Shown piece by piece: positions 6,087-12,678 of a stretch of 16,464 nt of DNA (positions within the stretch are counted from its first letter, which is position 1; the number at the start of each line of letters is the position of its first letter). Source of the stretch: DATIYW01 sp035517415 (GTDB lineage: Bacteria > Acidobacteriota > Thermoanaerobaculia > Thermoanaerobaculales > Thermoanaerobaculaceae); NCBI GenBank assembly GCA_035517415.1, contig DATIYW010000014.1, positions 1 to 16,464 on the forward strand. The letters run 5' to 3'. Made by a program: the position numbers and the translations under genes. Below the pieces are notes generated by a model, which made no database searches, was not told where the DNA came from, and was given only the letters and a program-made list of their open reading frames with translations.

Positions 6087-6866
6087 ATGCTGCGTGCCGT
6101 GCTGGCCGACCTCCACGTCGGGCAGGTGCCCGGAGACCTCGACCGGTTCGTCGCCGCGGTGGAGACGCTGCGCGGGCGCGGCGCCGGCGAGGTGGTGTTC
6201 CTCGGCGACCTGTTCCGGGCGCTGGTCGGCTTCTCGCGCTTCTGGGACGATACGGTGCGGGCGGGCCTCGAGGCGGTCGCCGCGCTGCGCCGCGACGGTG
6301 CGCGGGTGGTGCTGGTCGAGGGCAACCGCGACTTCTTCCTCGACGCGCCCGCCCTCGACCCGTACCGCGACGCCGCCGGCACGGCGCACTCGTTCACCGC
6401 CGGCGGCCGCCGCTTCCTCCTCGAGCACGGCGACCTGCTCAACCACCGCGACCGCGCCTACCGCTTCTGGCGCGCGGTGTCGAAGAGCGGGCCGGCGCGG
6501 GTGTGGGCGCGGCTGCTGCCGAAGGGCCTGGCGAGGCGCATCGTGCTCGGCACCGAGTCGCGCCTCAAGGAGACGAACTTCACCTACCGCCGCGAGCTGC
6601 CGCTCGACGACCTCGAGAGCGCGGCGCGGCGGCACTTCGCGGCCGGCGTCGACGTCGTGCTGTGGGGCCACTTCCACCGCGCCTGGTCGATGCGCGAGGG
6701 GAGCCGCGAGGCGCGGGTGGTGCCGGGGTGGATGGAGACCGGGACGGTGGTGTGGATCGGCGACGACGGCGGGCTCGAGCTGGAGCCGCCGGAGTCTGGC
6801 CAATTCGTTGACACTCCAGCCGGTTCGTGGTACCAAAGCGAGGAAGTACAGGCGGAGGCGAGGTGA
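6087..6866 (+). CDS. lpxH: UDP-2,3-diacylglucosamine diphosphatase LpxH-like metallophosphoesterase
   Basis: The 259-residue protein has the calcineurin-like phosphoesterase motifs in the order and spacing of LpxH: DLH (Asp8, His10), GDLF (Asp41), GNRDFFL (Asn80), EHGD (His114) and GHFH (His195, His197). These match the E. coli LpxH metal ligands almost number for number. LpxH hydrolyses UDP-2,3-diacylglucosamine to lipid X plus UMP at the inner membrane in lipid A synthesis. I chose ATG 6087 because it starts the first beta strand directly; ATG 6072 is in frame but lies in the -10 palindrome. The C-terminus is longer than the family core (about 20 extra residues). Its TGA ends 2 nt before the next ATG, so the two are likely cotranscribed. 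LpxH versus a related LpxH-type phosphoesterase (LpxG or other) is not fully settled. Confidence 0.82.
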   Translation: MLRAVLADLHVGQVPGDLDRFVAAVETLRGRGAGEVVFLGDLFRALVGFSRFWDDTVRAGLEAVAALRRDGARVVLVEGNRDFFLDAPALDPYRDAAGTAHSFTAGGRRFLLEHGDLLNHRDRAYRFWRAVSKSGPARVWARLLPKGLARRIVLGTESRLKETNFTYRRELPLDDLESAARRHFAAGVDVVLWGHFHRAWSMREGSREARVVPGWMETGTVVWIGDDGGLELEPPESGQFVDTPAGSWYQSEEVQAEAR

Positions 6867-6868
6867 CC

Positions 6869-8356
6869 ATGTCCGGCACGCTTCTCTTGGCTGACGACAG
6901 CATCACGATCCAGAAGGTCGTGGAGCTCACCTTTGCCGAGACCGAGCACAAGGTGGTCGCGGTGGGCAACGGCCGCGAGCTGTTCCGCCGCCTCGCCGAC
7001 GTCAAGCCCGACGTGGTGCTGTGCGACGTTGTGATGCCCGACATGAACGGCTACGAGGTGTGCCAGAACCTCAAGAGCGACCCGGCCACGCTGCACATCC
7101 CGGTCGTGCTGCTCACCGGCACGTTCGAGCCGTTCGACCGCGACCGCGCGCTCGCCGCCGGCTGCGACGCGATCGTCACCAAGCCGTTCGAGGCGCGCGA
7201 GCTGATCTCGATCGTCGACGACCTGCTGCGGCGGGCCGAGGCGGTCGCCGCCGCGGCGCCGCCGGTGGGCGGCGTCGGGCTGACCGAGATCGGCGTGCCC
7301 GAGGGTGTCCCCTCGCTCGACTACTCGACCACCGGCTTCGACCGCATGGTGGCGATGCCGCCGCCCGCCGCGCCGGCGCCGCCCGAGAACGCAATCGAGC
7401 TGACCGCCAGCTCGCTCGGCGACTCGCATCCCAAGCGCGTGCCGCAGGTGCCGCCCGAGCTGCAGGAGGCGCCCGCGCCGGCCGCGAGCGTCGTCGCGGA
7501 ACCGCCGTCCGTCGCGGTCGCGCCGCCGCCCGCGGCGGTCGTTCCGGCCGCGCCCCCGGCGCCGCCCGCGGCGCCCGCCGCGGCGAGCGAACCGACGGCC
7601 GAGGTGCCGTGGATCCAGGAGCTGCCCGAGGCGGAGCCGCTCACCGGTCACGGCCTCGAGGACGAGACCCACCCGCGCGCGGCCGTCGCCCCGGTCGAGC
7701 GCTTCCCGGTCGGGGAGGAGGAGCCCGGCTTCCCGGTCGAGCCGCCCGCGGAGTCGCGGCCGTTCGTCGAGCCGCTCGAGCTGGTGCCGCCCGCGGGGGA
7801 GGTGCCGAACGGCTACGGCCCGGCCGCCGAGGAGCCGGCGAGCCAGGGCGCCGAGTACTTCGCCGCCTCGGACGAGGCGCTCTTCATCGCCCCCGAGCCG
7901 CTGCCGACGCTCGCCGAGGCGCGGGCGATGCAGGAGCCGCTGGCGATGCCGCCGCCGGCGACCGTCGCGGCGCCCGAGATGCCGTTCGAGGCGCCGCTCG
8001 AAGACCTCACTCCCGAGGTCATGCACGCGGCCGAGGCGCCGGTGACTCCCGCGCCGGTGGACGCGCCGGCGCCCGCTCCAGCCGCGCCGACGGCGGCGCT
8101 CGGCGAGGACGTCGTTGAGCGGATCGTGCGTCAGGTGCTGGAGCGGATCCCCGCACCGGCTCCGGCGGCGGCGAGTCCAGCCGCGCCCGCGGCGGACCTC
8201 GTCGACGACCAGCTCGAGCGCGTCGCGCGCCGCGCCGTCGAGCTCGCCGCGCCGCAGATCGAGCGGATCGCGTGGGAGATCATCCCGGACATGGCCGAGA
8301 TGCTGGTGCGCAAGCGCATCGCCGAGCTCGAAGCCGCCGCTGAAGGCGAGGCGTAG
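6869..8356 (+). CDS. Receiver-domain response regulator with long Pro/Ala/Glu linker and helical C-terminus
   Basis: The 495-residue protein begins with a CheY-like receiver: acidic pair Asp9-Asp10, phosphoacceptor Asp53 in CDVVMPDMNGYEV, Thr83 and Lys105 (VTKPFEA). The opening DDSITIQKVVELTF and LLTGTFEPFD are typical of a receiver group found in Acidobacteriota and Myxococcota. Residues about 125-415 are low-complexity, rich in Pro, Ala and Glu with no recognisable domain. The C-terminus (about 418-495) holds two predicted amphipathic helices, VVERIVRQVLERI and a final IERIAWEIIPDMAEMLVRK, separated by a second Ala/Pro stretch. No DNA-binding output domain is present. The layout recalls polarity proteins such as RomR (receiver, disordered linker, short C-terminal segment), but I cannot show homology beyond layout. 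Start ATG 6869 has GGCGGAGGCGAGG just upstream. Confidence 0.85.
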   Translation: MSGTLLLADDSITIQKVVELTFAETEHKVVAVGNGRELFRRLADVKPDVVLCDVVMPDMNGYEVCQNLKSDPATLHIPVVLLTGTFEPFDRDRALAAGCDAIVTKPFEARELISIVDDLLRRAEAVAAAAPPVGGVGLTEIGVPEGVPSLDYSTTGFDRMVAMPPPAAPAPPENAIELTASSLGDSHPKRVPQVPPELQEAPAPAASVVAEPPSVAVAPPPAAVVPAAPPAPPAAPAAASEPTAEVPWIQELPEAEPLTGHGLEDETHPRAAVAPVERFPVGEEEPGFPVEPPAESRPFVEPLELVPPAGEVPNGYGPAAEEPASQGAEYFAASDEALFIAPEPLPTLAEARAMQEPLAMPPPATVAAPEMPFEAPLEDLTPEVMHAAEAPVTPAPVDAPAPAPAAPTAALGEDVVERIVRQVLERIPAPAPAAASPAAPAADLVDDQLERVARRAVELAAPQIERIAWEIIPDMAEMLVRKRIAELEAAAEGEA

Positions 8357-8555
8357 AGACCGCCGACGTGGCCCGTTGCCCGGGGCCGGCCAACCCAGAC
8401 ACGTCAACGGCGATGCGGGCGGCGGCTACTTGAGAGCGTCGACGATCTGGAGGTCGGCGAGCGTCAGTCGGCAGCCCACCCGACCGGCTCCTCGCTCACG
8501 GCAGAATCGGGGACCGGGCGCGTCGGCGATGCCCAGTGGGGACACGGTCCTTCCC

Positions 8556-8570
8556 CGGCCGTCGCGGCCG
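8556..8570 (-). terminator. Weak candidate terminator hairpin after arnD
   Basis: CGGCC-GTCGC-GGCCG lies 5 nt downstream of the arnD stop codon. A related, perfect palindrome CCCGGCCGT-G-ACGGCCGGG (8593-8611) sits inside the last codons of arnD. Neither is followed by a U run on the transcript, so the assignment is tentative. The 219-bp convergent gap 8357-8575 holds nothing else that I can support. Confidence 0.25.
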
Positions 8571-8575
8571 TGAGG

Positions 8576-9460
8576 TCACGCCGGCCTGAACACCCGGCCG
8601 TGACGGCCGGGCACCGTCGCGTATCCCATCGCACGCGCCGGCAGTGGCGCGCCGGTCGCGAGGCGCGCGGCGAGCAGCTCGTGCAACGGAGCCAGCCGCA
8701 GGCCGCGATCGGCGGCCTGCGCCAGGAACGCCGAGAACGCGGCCGCGTACGGCCCGCCCTCGAGCTCGGCGTGGATCGTGAGGACCGGCCACGCCGCCCG
8801 CTTGGCGGCGTCGAGCATGTCGGCGAAGAACGCCGCGGCGTCGTGGTGGGTGTCGCCGAGCGCCTCGTCGAGGGTGGGCAGCGTCGCCGGCACCTGCGGC
8901 GTCGCGAGCGGCGCGCCGCCCACCACCGGGAGGAACGGCTCCTCGCCGCGGCAGTCGCTGGCGTAGGCGAGGCCGAAGCGCTCCTCGACCCGCAGCGCGC
9001 GCTCGTCGCCGAACCACGCCGGAGCGGCGAACGTCCGCGGCGGGGCGCCGTAGATCGAGACGAACGCCTCGCGCCCGAGGTCGAGCTCGCGCGCCACCCG
9101 CTCGTCGGAGAGGTCGGGGAGGTGGTCCTGCCAGCGCCGGTGGTCCCAGGCGTGGACGCCGGCCTCGTGGCCATCGGCGGTGATCCGCCGCGCCACCGCC
9201 GGGAGCGCGACCGCGATCATGCGCGCCGGCAGCAGCGTGCCCGAGAGCACGGTGCGCCAGCCGTAGACGCGGGCCGCGCCGGTGCGCCGCATCTTGGCGA
9301 GGAACCCGGGTCGGCGCAGGACGTTGAAGACGGCCTTGCCGGAGTTGTCGGGTCCCATCGAGAGGTAGAACGTGCCCTTCACGCCGTGCTCGGCGAGGAC
9401 GTCGAGCAGGCGCGGCACGCCGAGCTTCATCCCGTCGTGGGTGTCGACGTCGATCCGCAA
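8576..9460 (-). CDS. arnD: 4-deoxy-4-formamido-L-arabinose-phosphoundecaprenol deformylase ArnD
   Basis: The 294-residue polysaccharide deacetylase-family protein matches E. coli ArnD along its length by eye: RIDVDT (metal Asp), VPRLLDVLAEHG, SMGPDN, YGWRTVLSGT, GVHAWDHRRWQ (metal His103 and His107), YASDCRGE, ATLPTLDEALGD and LTIHAELEGGPYA. It removes the formyl group from undecaprenyl-phosphate-Ara4FN at the periplasmic/inner-membrane interface, giving the donor Und-P-Ara4N. The start is TTG 9460; the first ATG downstream would delete the metal-binding Asp residues, so the rare start is favoured. The codons just before it run into heptamer array D. It is the last gene of the arn operon; arnT does not follow. 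Confidence 0.9.
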   Translation of the reverse strand: MRIDVDTHDGMKLGVPRLLDVLAEHGVKGTFYLSMGPDNSGKAVFNVLRRPGFLAKMRRTGAARVYGWRTVLSGTLLPARMIAVALPAVARRITADGHEAGVHAWDHRRWQDHLPDLSDERVARELDLGREAFVSIYGAPPRTFAAPAWFGDERALRVEERFGLAYASDCRGEEPFLPVVGGAPLATPQVPATLPTLDEALGDTHHDAAAFFADMLDAAKRAAWPVLTIHAELEGGPYAAAFSAFLAQAADRGLRLAPLHELLAARLATGAPLPARAMGYATVPGRHGRVFRPA

Positions 9461-9470
9461 CCCGAGAAGC

Positions 9471-9577
9471 GGGGTCCGGGGTCCGGGATCAGGGGTCAGG
9501 GAACGACCTCCCCTGCCCGGCGACCGGGAGGCACGGGGCTCCTTCGCAGGTCCCCGGCCCCTGACCCCTGGCCCCGT
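9471..9577. repeat. Heptamer array D, inverted pair between arnA-dehydrogenase and arnD
   Basis: The left half (9471-9498) is four units, GGGGTCC twice then GGGATCA and GGGGTCA. The right half (9550-9577) is four units of the opposite strand sense (GTCCCCG, GCCCCTG, ACCCCTG, GCCCCGT). AGGGGTCAGGG (9491-9501) is perfectly complementary to CCCTGACCCCT (9559-9569), and the loop contains another stem, CCCGG-CGA-CCGGG. It fills nearly all of the 120-bp gap inside the operon, so the arn mRNA could fold into a large hairpin here. Confidence 0.88.
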
Positions 9578-9580
9578 CGT

Positions 9581-10609
9581 TCATTCCTGCGCCAGCCAGT
9601 CCGCCAGGAACGCGTCGAACGTCCGCGCCAGCGCGTCGTCGAGGTCGACCTGCGGCGCCCAGCCGAGCAGGCTCTTCGCCTTGGCGATCGACGGCTTGCG
9701 GGTGAGGATGTCCTGGTAGCCCTTGCCGTAGTACGCCGACGAGCTGACCTCCTCGATCTTCGAGGGGAAGTACTGCGGGATCGCGTCGCGCTTGGTCTCG
9801 TAGAGCTTGGCGAGGCGGTAGGCGAGCTCCTTCACCGAGCACTCGTTGTCGGGGTTGCCGAGGTTGAAGATCTGGCCGTCGCAGGCGCCGCGCGCGTCGG
9901 CGATGATCGCGAGCAGCCCCGCGATGCCGTCCTCGACCCAGGTGAAGCAGCGCTTCTGCTCACCGCCGTCGACCAGGCGGATCGGCTCGCCGCGGAACAG
10001 GTTGATGATGAACTGGGTGACGACGCGGCTCGACCCCTCCTTGGCGGCGTCGATGTCGTCGAGCTTGGGGCCGATCCAGTTGAACGGGCGGAAGAGCGTG
10101 TACTTGAGCCCTTCCTGCTGCCCGTAGGCCGCGATCACGCGGTCGAGGAGCTGCTTCGAGCACGAGTAGATCCAGCGCGGCTTGTTGATCGGGCCGAGCA
10201 CGAGCGGGCTCGAATCCTCGTCGAACTCCGGGTCGGCGCACATGCCGTACACCTCGGAGGTGGACGGGAACACGACGCGCTTTCCGTAGCGCACGCACTG
10301 GCGGATCACGCGCAGGTTCTCCTCGAAGTCGAGCTCGAACACGCGCAGCGGTGCCTTCACGTAGGTCGCGGGCGTCGCGATCGCGACCAGCGGCAGCACC
10401 ACGTCACACTTCTTGACGTGGTACTCGATCCACTCCTTGTTGATCGTGATGTCGCCCTCGAGGAAGTGGAAGCGCTCGTGGTGGAGCGAGTGCTCGAGCT
10501 TGGAGTGGGAGAGGTCCATGCCGAAGACCTCCCAGTCGGTGGTGGCGAGGACGCGACGCACGAGCGCGTTGCCGATGAAGCCATTGACGCCGAGGACGAG
10601 GATCTTCAC
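9581..10609 (-). CDS. arnA: UDP-glucuronate decarboxylase/dehydrogenase (ArnA C-terminal domain as a separate protein)
   Basis: The 342-residue extended SDR matches the dehydrogenase half of ArnA: VLGVNGFIG (NAD fingerprint, residues 5-13), EGDITI, EWIEYHVKKCDVVLPLVAIA, VFELDFEENLRVIR, FPSTSEVYGM (Ser118, Glu119), KPRWIYSCSKQLLDRVI (Tyr148, Lys152), FRPFNWIGPKLD and GYQDILTRKPSI, which retains the catalytic-site Arg. It oxidises and decarboxylates UDP-glucuronate to UDP-4-keto-pentose, the substrate of ArnB. The start is GTG 10609, with CGGAGA upstream; the GTG overlaps the TGA of the formyltransferase gene (GTGA). In enterobacteria the two activities are one polypeptide; here they are two translationally coupled genes. 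The ORF is open further upstream only as a shadow. Confidence 0.93.
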   Translation of the reverse strand: MKILVLGVNGFIGNALVRRVLATTDWEVFGMDLSHSKLEHSLHHERFHFLEGDITINKEWIEYHVKKCDVVLPLVAIATPATYVKAPLRVFELDFEENLRVIRQCVRYGKRVVFPSTSEVYGMCADPEFDEDSSPLVLGPINKPRWIYSCSKQLLDRVIAAYGQQEGLKYTLFRPFNWIGPKLDDIDAAKEGSSRVVTQFIINLFRGEPIRLVDGGEQKRCFTWVEDGIAGLLAIIADARGACDGQIFNLGNPDNECSVKELAYRLAKLYETKRDAIPQYFPSKIEEVSSSAYYGKGYQDILTRKPSIAKAKSLLGWAPQVDLDDALARTFDAFLADWLAQE

Positions 10610-11646
10610 TGGGGGTCTCCGTTTCCGAGCGCAGAGGCGGGGCCGGGGGCCGGGGGCCGGGGGGCGGTGGCTACGAGGTTCTGGCTGGGAGCGATGCCGT
10701 TCGCGAGGGCGAAGGCCGCAGCGGGAAGCTCGGGTTCGCCTTCGAGCTGGACGGTGACCAGGCGCAGCGCGCCGTTGCCGGTCGCCACCGTGACGCCGTT
10801 GCGGTCCACCTCGAGGACGGTGCCGGGCTCGGCCACGCGTCCCACCACCGGCGTGGCCCACCAGACGAAGAGCCGGCGCCCGGCGAGGTCCGCGAACGCG
10901 CCCGGGTAGGGATGCGTCACGGCTCTTACGAGGTCGTAGATCCGCCGCGCGTGCCAGCTCCACTCGAAGCGCCCGTCCTCGGGGCGGCGGCCGCCGAAGT
11001 ACGAGCCGCGCGCCAGGTCGAGCGGGCTGGACTCGGCGCGGCCGTCGCGGAGCGCGGGCAGGGCGCGGTCGAGCAACGCCGTCGCGGCGCCCTCGAGGCG
11101 GCGGTAGAGCGTGTACGCCGTGTCCTCGAACTCGATCGCGACGCGCTCCCGGTCGACGAGGTCGCCGGCGTCGGGCTTGGCGACCATGCGGTGGAGCGAG
11201 ACGCCGGTCTCGGTCTCGCCGTTGACCAGCACCCAGTTCACCGGCGCGCGGCCGCGGTAGTGCGGCAGCAGCGAGCCGTGGAGGTTGAACGCGCCGCGCG
11301 GCGCCAGCGCCAGGACCCCGGACGGGATCATCCAGCGGAAGTAGAACGAGAACACGAAATCGGGACGGTACGACGCGACGAGCGCGGCGAACGCCGCGTC
11401 CTTAAGCTCGGCCTTCTCGGGGAAGTGCACCGCCGCGCCGTGCGCCCGCGCGCGCTCCGCGAGCGAGGCCCACCACACCTGCTCGTCCGGGTCGTCGCGA
11501 TGGGTGACGACGGCGGCGACCTCGAAGCCGTGGCGGAGCAGCGCGTCGAAGCCGACGCACCCCATGGTGTGATAGCCGAACACTAAACAACGGGGTCCGG
11601 GGTCCGGGGTCCGGGGTCCGGAAGCGGGATCGAGGGGAGTGGCCAT
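10606..11646 (-). CDS. arnA: UDP-Ara4N formyltransferase (ArnA N-terminal domain as a separate protein)
   Basis: The 346-residue protein matches the formyltransferase half of ArnA: LVFGYHTMGCVGFDALL, FSFYFRWMIP, GAFNLHGSLLPHYRGRAP (Asn121, His123), NWVLVNGETETGVSLHRMV and KPDAGD (Asp159), the catalytic Asn-His-Asp triad of 10-formyl-tetrahydrofolate-dependent formyltransferases. It formylates UDP-L-Ara4N. The only in-frame start that keeps the first beta strand is ATG 11646, 5 nt after the arnC stop; that choice makes residues about 8-19 (ASGPRTPDPGPR) a translation of heptamer array F. GTG 11583 would avoid the repeat but cut the first strand. The last residues (about 326-346) are Pro/Ala-rich and partly encoded by array E. 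Confidence 0.9.
   Translation of the reverse strand: MATPLDPASGPRTPDPGPRCLVFGYHTMGCVGFDALLRHGFEVAAVVTHRDDPDEQVWWASLAERARAHGAAVHFPEKAELKDAAFAALVASYRPDFVFSFYFRWMIPSGVLALAPRGAFNLHGSLLPHYRGRAPVNWVLVNGETETGVSLHRMVAKPDAGDLVDRERVAIEFEDTAYTLYRRLEGAATALLDRALPALRDGRAESSPLDLARGSYFGGRRPEDGRFEWSWHARRIYDLVRAVTHPYPGAFADLAGRRLFVWWATPVVGRVAEPGTVLEVDRNGVTVATGNGALRLVTVQLEGEPELPAAAFALANGIAPSQNLVATAPRPPAPGPASALGNGDPQ
10639..10667. repeat. Heptamer array E, 3 units plus G-run
   Basis: Three units of GGGGCCG (10639-10659) followed by GGGGGCGG. It lies within the last codons of the formyltransferase gene, 30 bp upstream of the dehydrogenase start codon. With four or more G per run and 2-nt spacers, the + strand fits the general G-quadruplex pattern. 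Confidence 0.8.
11592..11621. repeat. Heptamer array F, 4 units
   Basis: Four perfect units of GGGGTCC (11592-11619) plus GG. It lies within the proposed N-terminal coding region of the formyltransferase. The four G4 runs with 3-nt spacers fit the G-quadruplex consensus on the + strand, which is the template strand for the arn operon. Confidence 0.92.
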
Positions 11647-11651
11647 CGCGA

Positions 11652-12674
11652 CTACACGTCTCTGCCAGGGGCGCCGACTGGGTCGACATCACTTCGTTCG
11701 CCGTTCCCTGACCCCGGACCCCTGACCCCAGACCCCGCCTCTGTCCTGAAGATCTGCCGCACGACGTAGCGTGGCCGATGCCGGACCTCGAGATAGATGC
11801 GGCCGACGTACTCGCCGAGCAGGCCGAGGGCGAAGAACAGCACGCCGACGAAGAAGAACATCACGGCGAACAGGGTGAACACGCCGGACACCGCCCACTC
11901 GTGGCCCTTGATCAGCCGTCCCGCGATCAGCACCGCGGCGACCGCCATCGAGGCCATCGCGGTGAGCACGCCGATCGCGAGCATCGCGCGCAGCGGCCAG
12001 AGCGAGAAGCTGGTCATGAGGTCGAATTGCAGGCGGAGGAGCTTCCAGAACGAGTACTTGCTCTTGCCCGCCATCCGCTCGGCGTGCGCCACCGGCACCT
12101 CGGTGACGTGGCCGGCGAACATGTCGGCGAGGACCGGGATGAACGTCGAGATCTCCTTCGAGCTGCACAGCGTCCGCACCACGTCGCGGCGGTAGGCGCG
12201 GAGCATGCAGCCGTAGTCGGAGAGGTGCACGCCGGTCGCCATCGAGGTCACCTTGTTGACCAGGCGCGAGGCGGCGCGGCGGAAGAACGTGTCCTTGCGC
12301 TGCACGCGCACCGACCCGACGACGTCGAACCCCTCCTCCATCTTCGCGACCAGCTTGGGGATCTCCTCGGGCGGGTTCTGCAGGTCGGCGTCGATCGTGA
12401 CGATGACCTCGCCGCGCGCCGCCTCGAAGCCGGCGAACACCGCGGCGTGCTGGCCGTAGTTGCGGTTGAAGTCGATCACCACCAGGTGCGGGTCGCGTCC
12501 CGCCGCCTCGCGGAGCAGGACGAGCGAGCCGTCGCTGCTGCCGTCGTTGACCAGCACGACCTCGTACGGTCTGCCGACGCCGGCGAGCGCCGCGGTCAGG
12601 CGGGCGAGCAGGTTGGGGAGGTTCGCCTCCTCGTTGAACACCGGCACGACGACCGAGAGGTAGGGCTCGCCCAT
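11652..12674 (-). CDS. arnC: Undecaprenyl-phosphate 4-deoxy-4-formamido-L-arabinose transferase ArnC
   Basis: The 340-residue GT2 glycosyltransferase matches ArnC: SVVVPVFNEEANLPNLL, LVNDGSSDGS (42-50), FNRNYGQHAAVFAGF (69-83), DADLQNPPEEIPKLVAK (metal-binding Asp95-Asp97), SDYGCMLRAYRRDVV (152-166), KSKYSFWKL, two transmembrane segments (about 228-253 and 264-290) and LLGEYVGRIYLEVRHRPRYVV. It transfers Ara4FN from UDP to undecaprenyl phosphate on the cytoplasmic side. DYGCMLRAYRR and NRNYGQH distinguish ArnC-type enzymes from general GT2 proteins. The core ends near residue 311; the final 29 residues include GSGVRGPGSG translated from heptamer array G and have no counterpart in E. coli ArnC. 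ATG 12674 lies 4 nt after the arnB stop. Confidence 0.93.
   Translation of the reverse strand: MGEPYLSVVVPVFNEEANLPNLLARLTAALAGVGRPYEVVLVNDGSSDGSLVLLREAAGRDPHLVVIDFNRNYGQHAAVFAGFEAARGEVIVTIDADLQNPPEEIPKLVAKMEEGFDVVGSVRVQRKDTFFRRAASRLVNKVTSMATGVHLSDYGCMLRAYRRDVVRTLCSSKEISTFIPVLADMFAGHVTEVPVAHAERMAGKSKYSFWKLLRLQFDLMTSFSLWPLRAMLAIGVLTAMASMAVAAVLIAGRLIKGHEWAVSGVFTLFAVMFFFVGVLFFALGLLGEYVGRIYLEVRHRPRYVVRQIFRTEAGSGVRGPGSGNGERSDVDPVGAPGRDV
11709..11737. repeat. Heptamer array G, 4 units
   Basis: Units TGACCCC, GGACCCC, TGACCCC and AGACCCC in register (11709-11736). It is opposite in strand sense to array F about 90 bp away, so F and G form an inverted pair across the arnC/formyltransferase junction. 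On the operon mRNA this array is G-rich and codes for part of the ArnC tail. Confidence 0.88.
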
Positions 12675-12678
12675 CGCC

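Noticed and set aside
8426..8575. In-frame continuation past the arnD stop, ending in a plausible-looking segment (TLADLQIVDALK)
   Set aside because: It has no start codon of its own, no recognisable family, and arnD already has the expected length; chance openness in GC-rich DNA is the simpler explanation.
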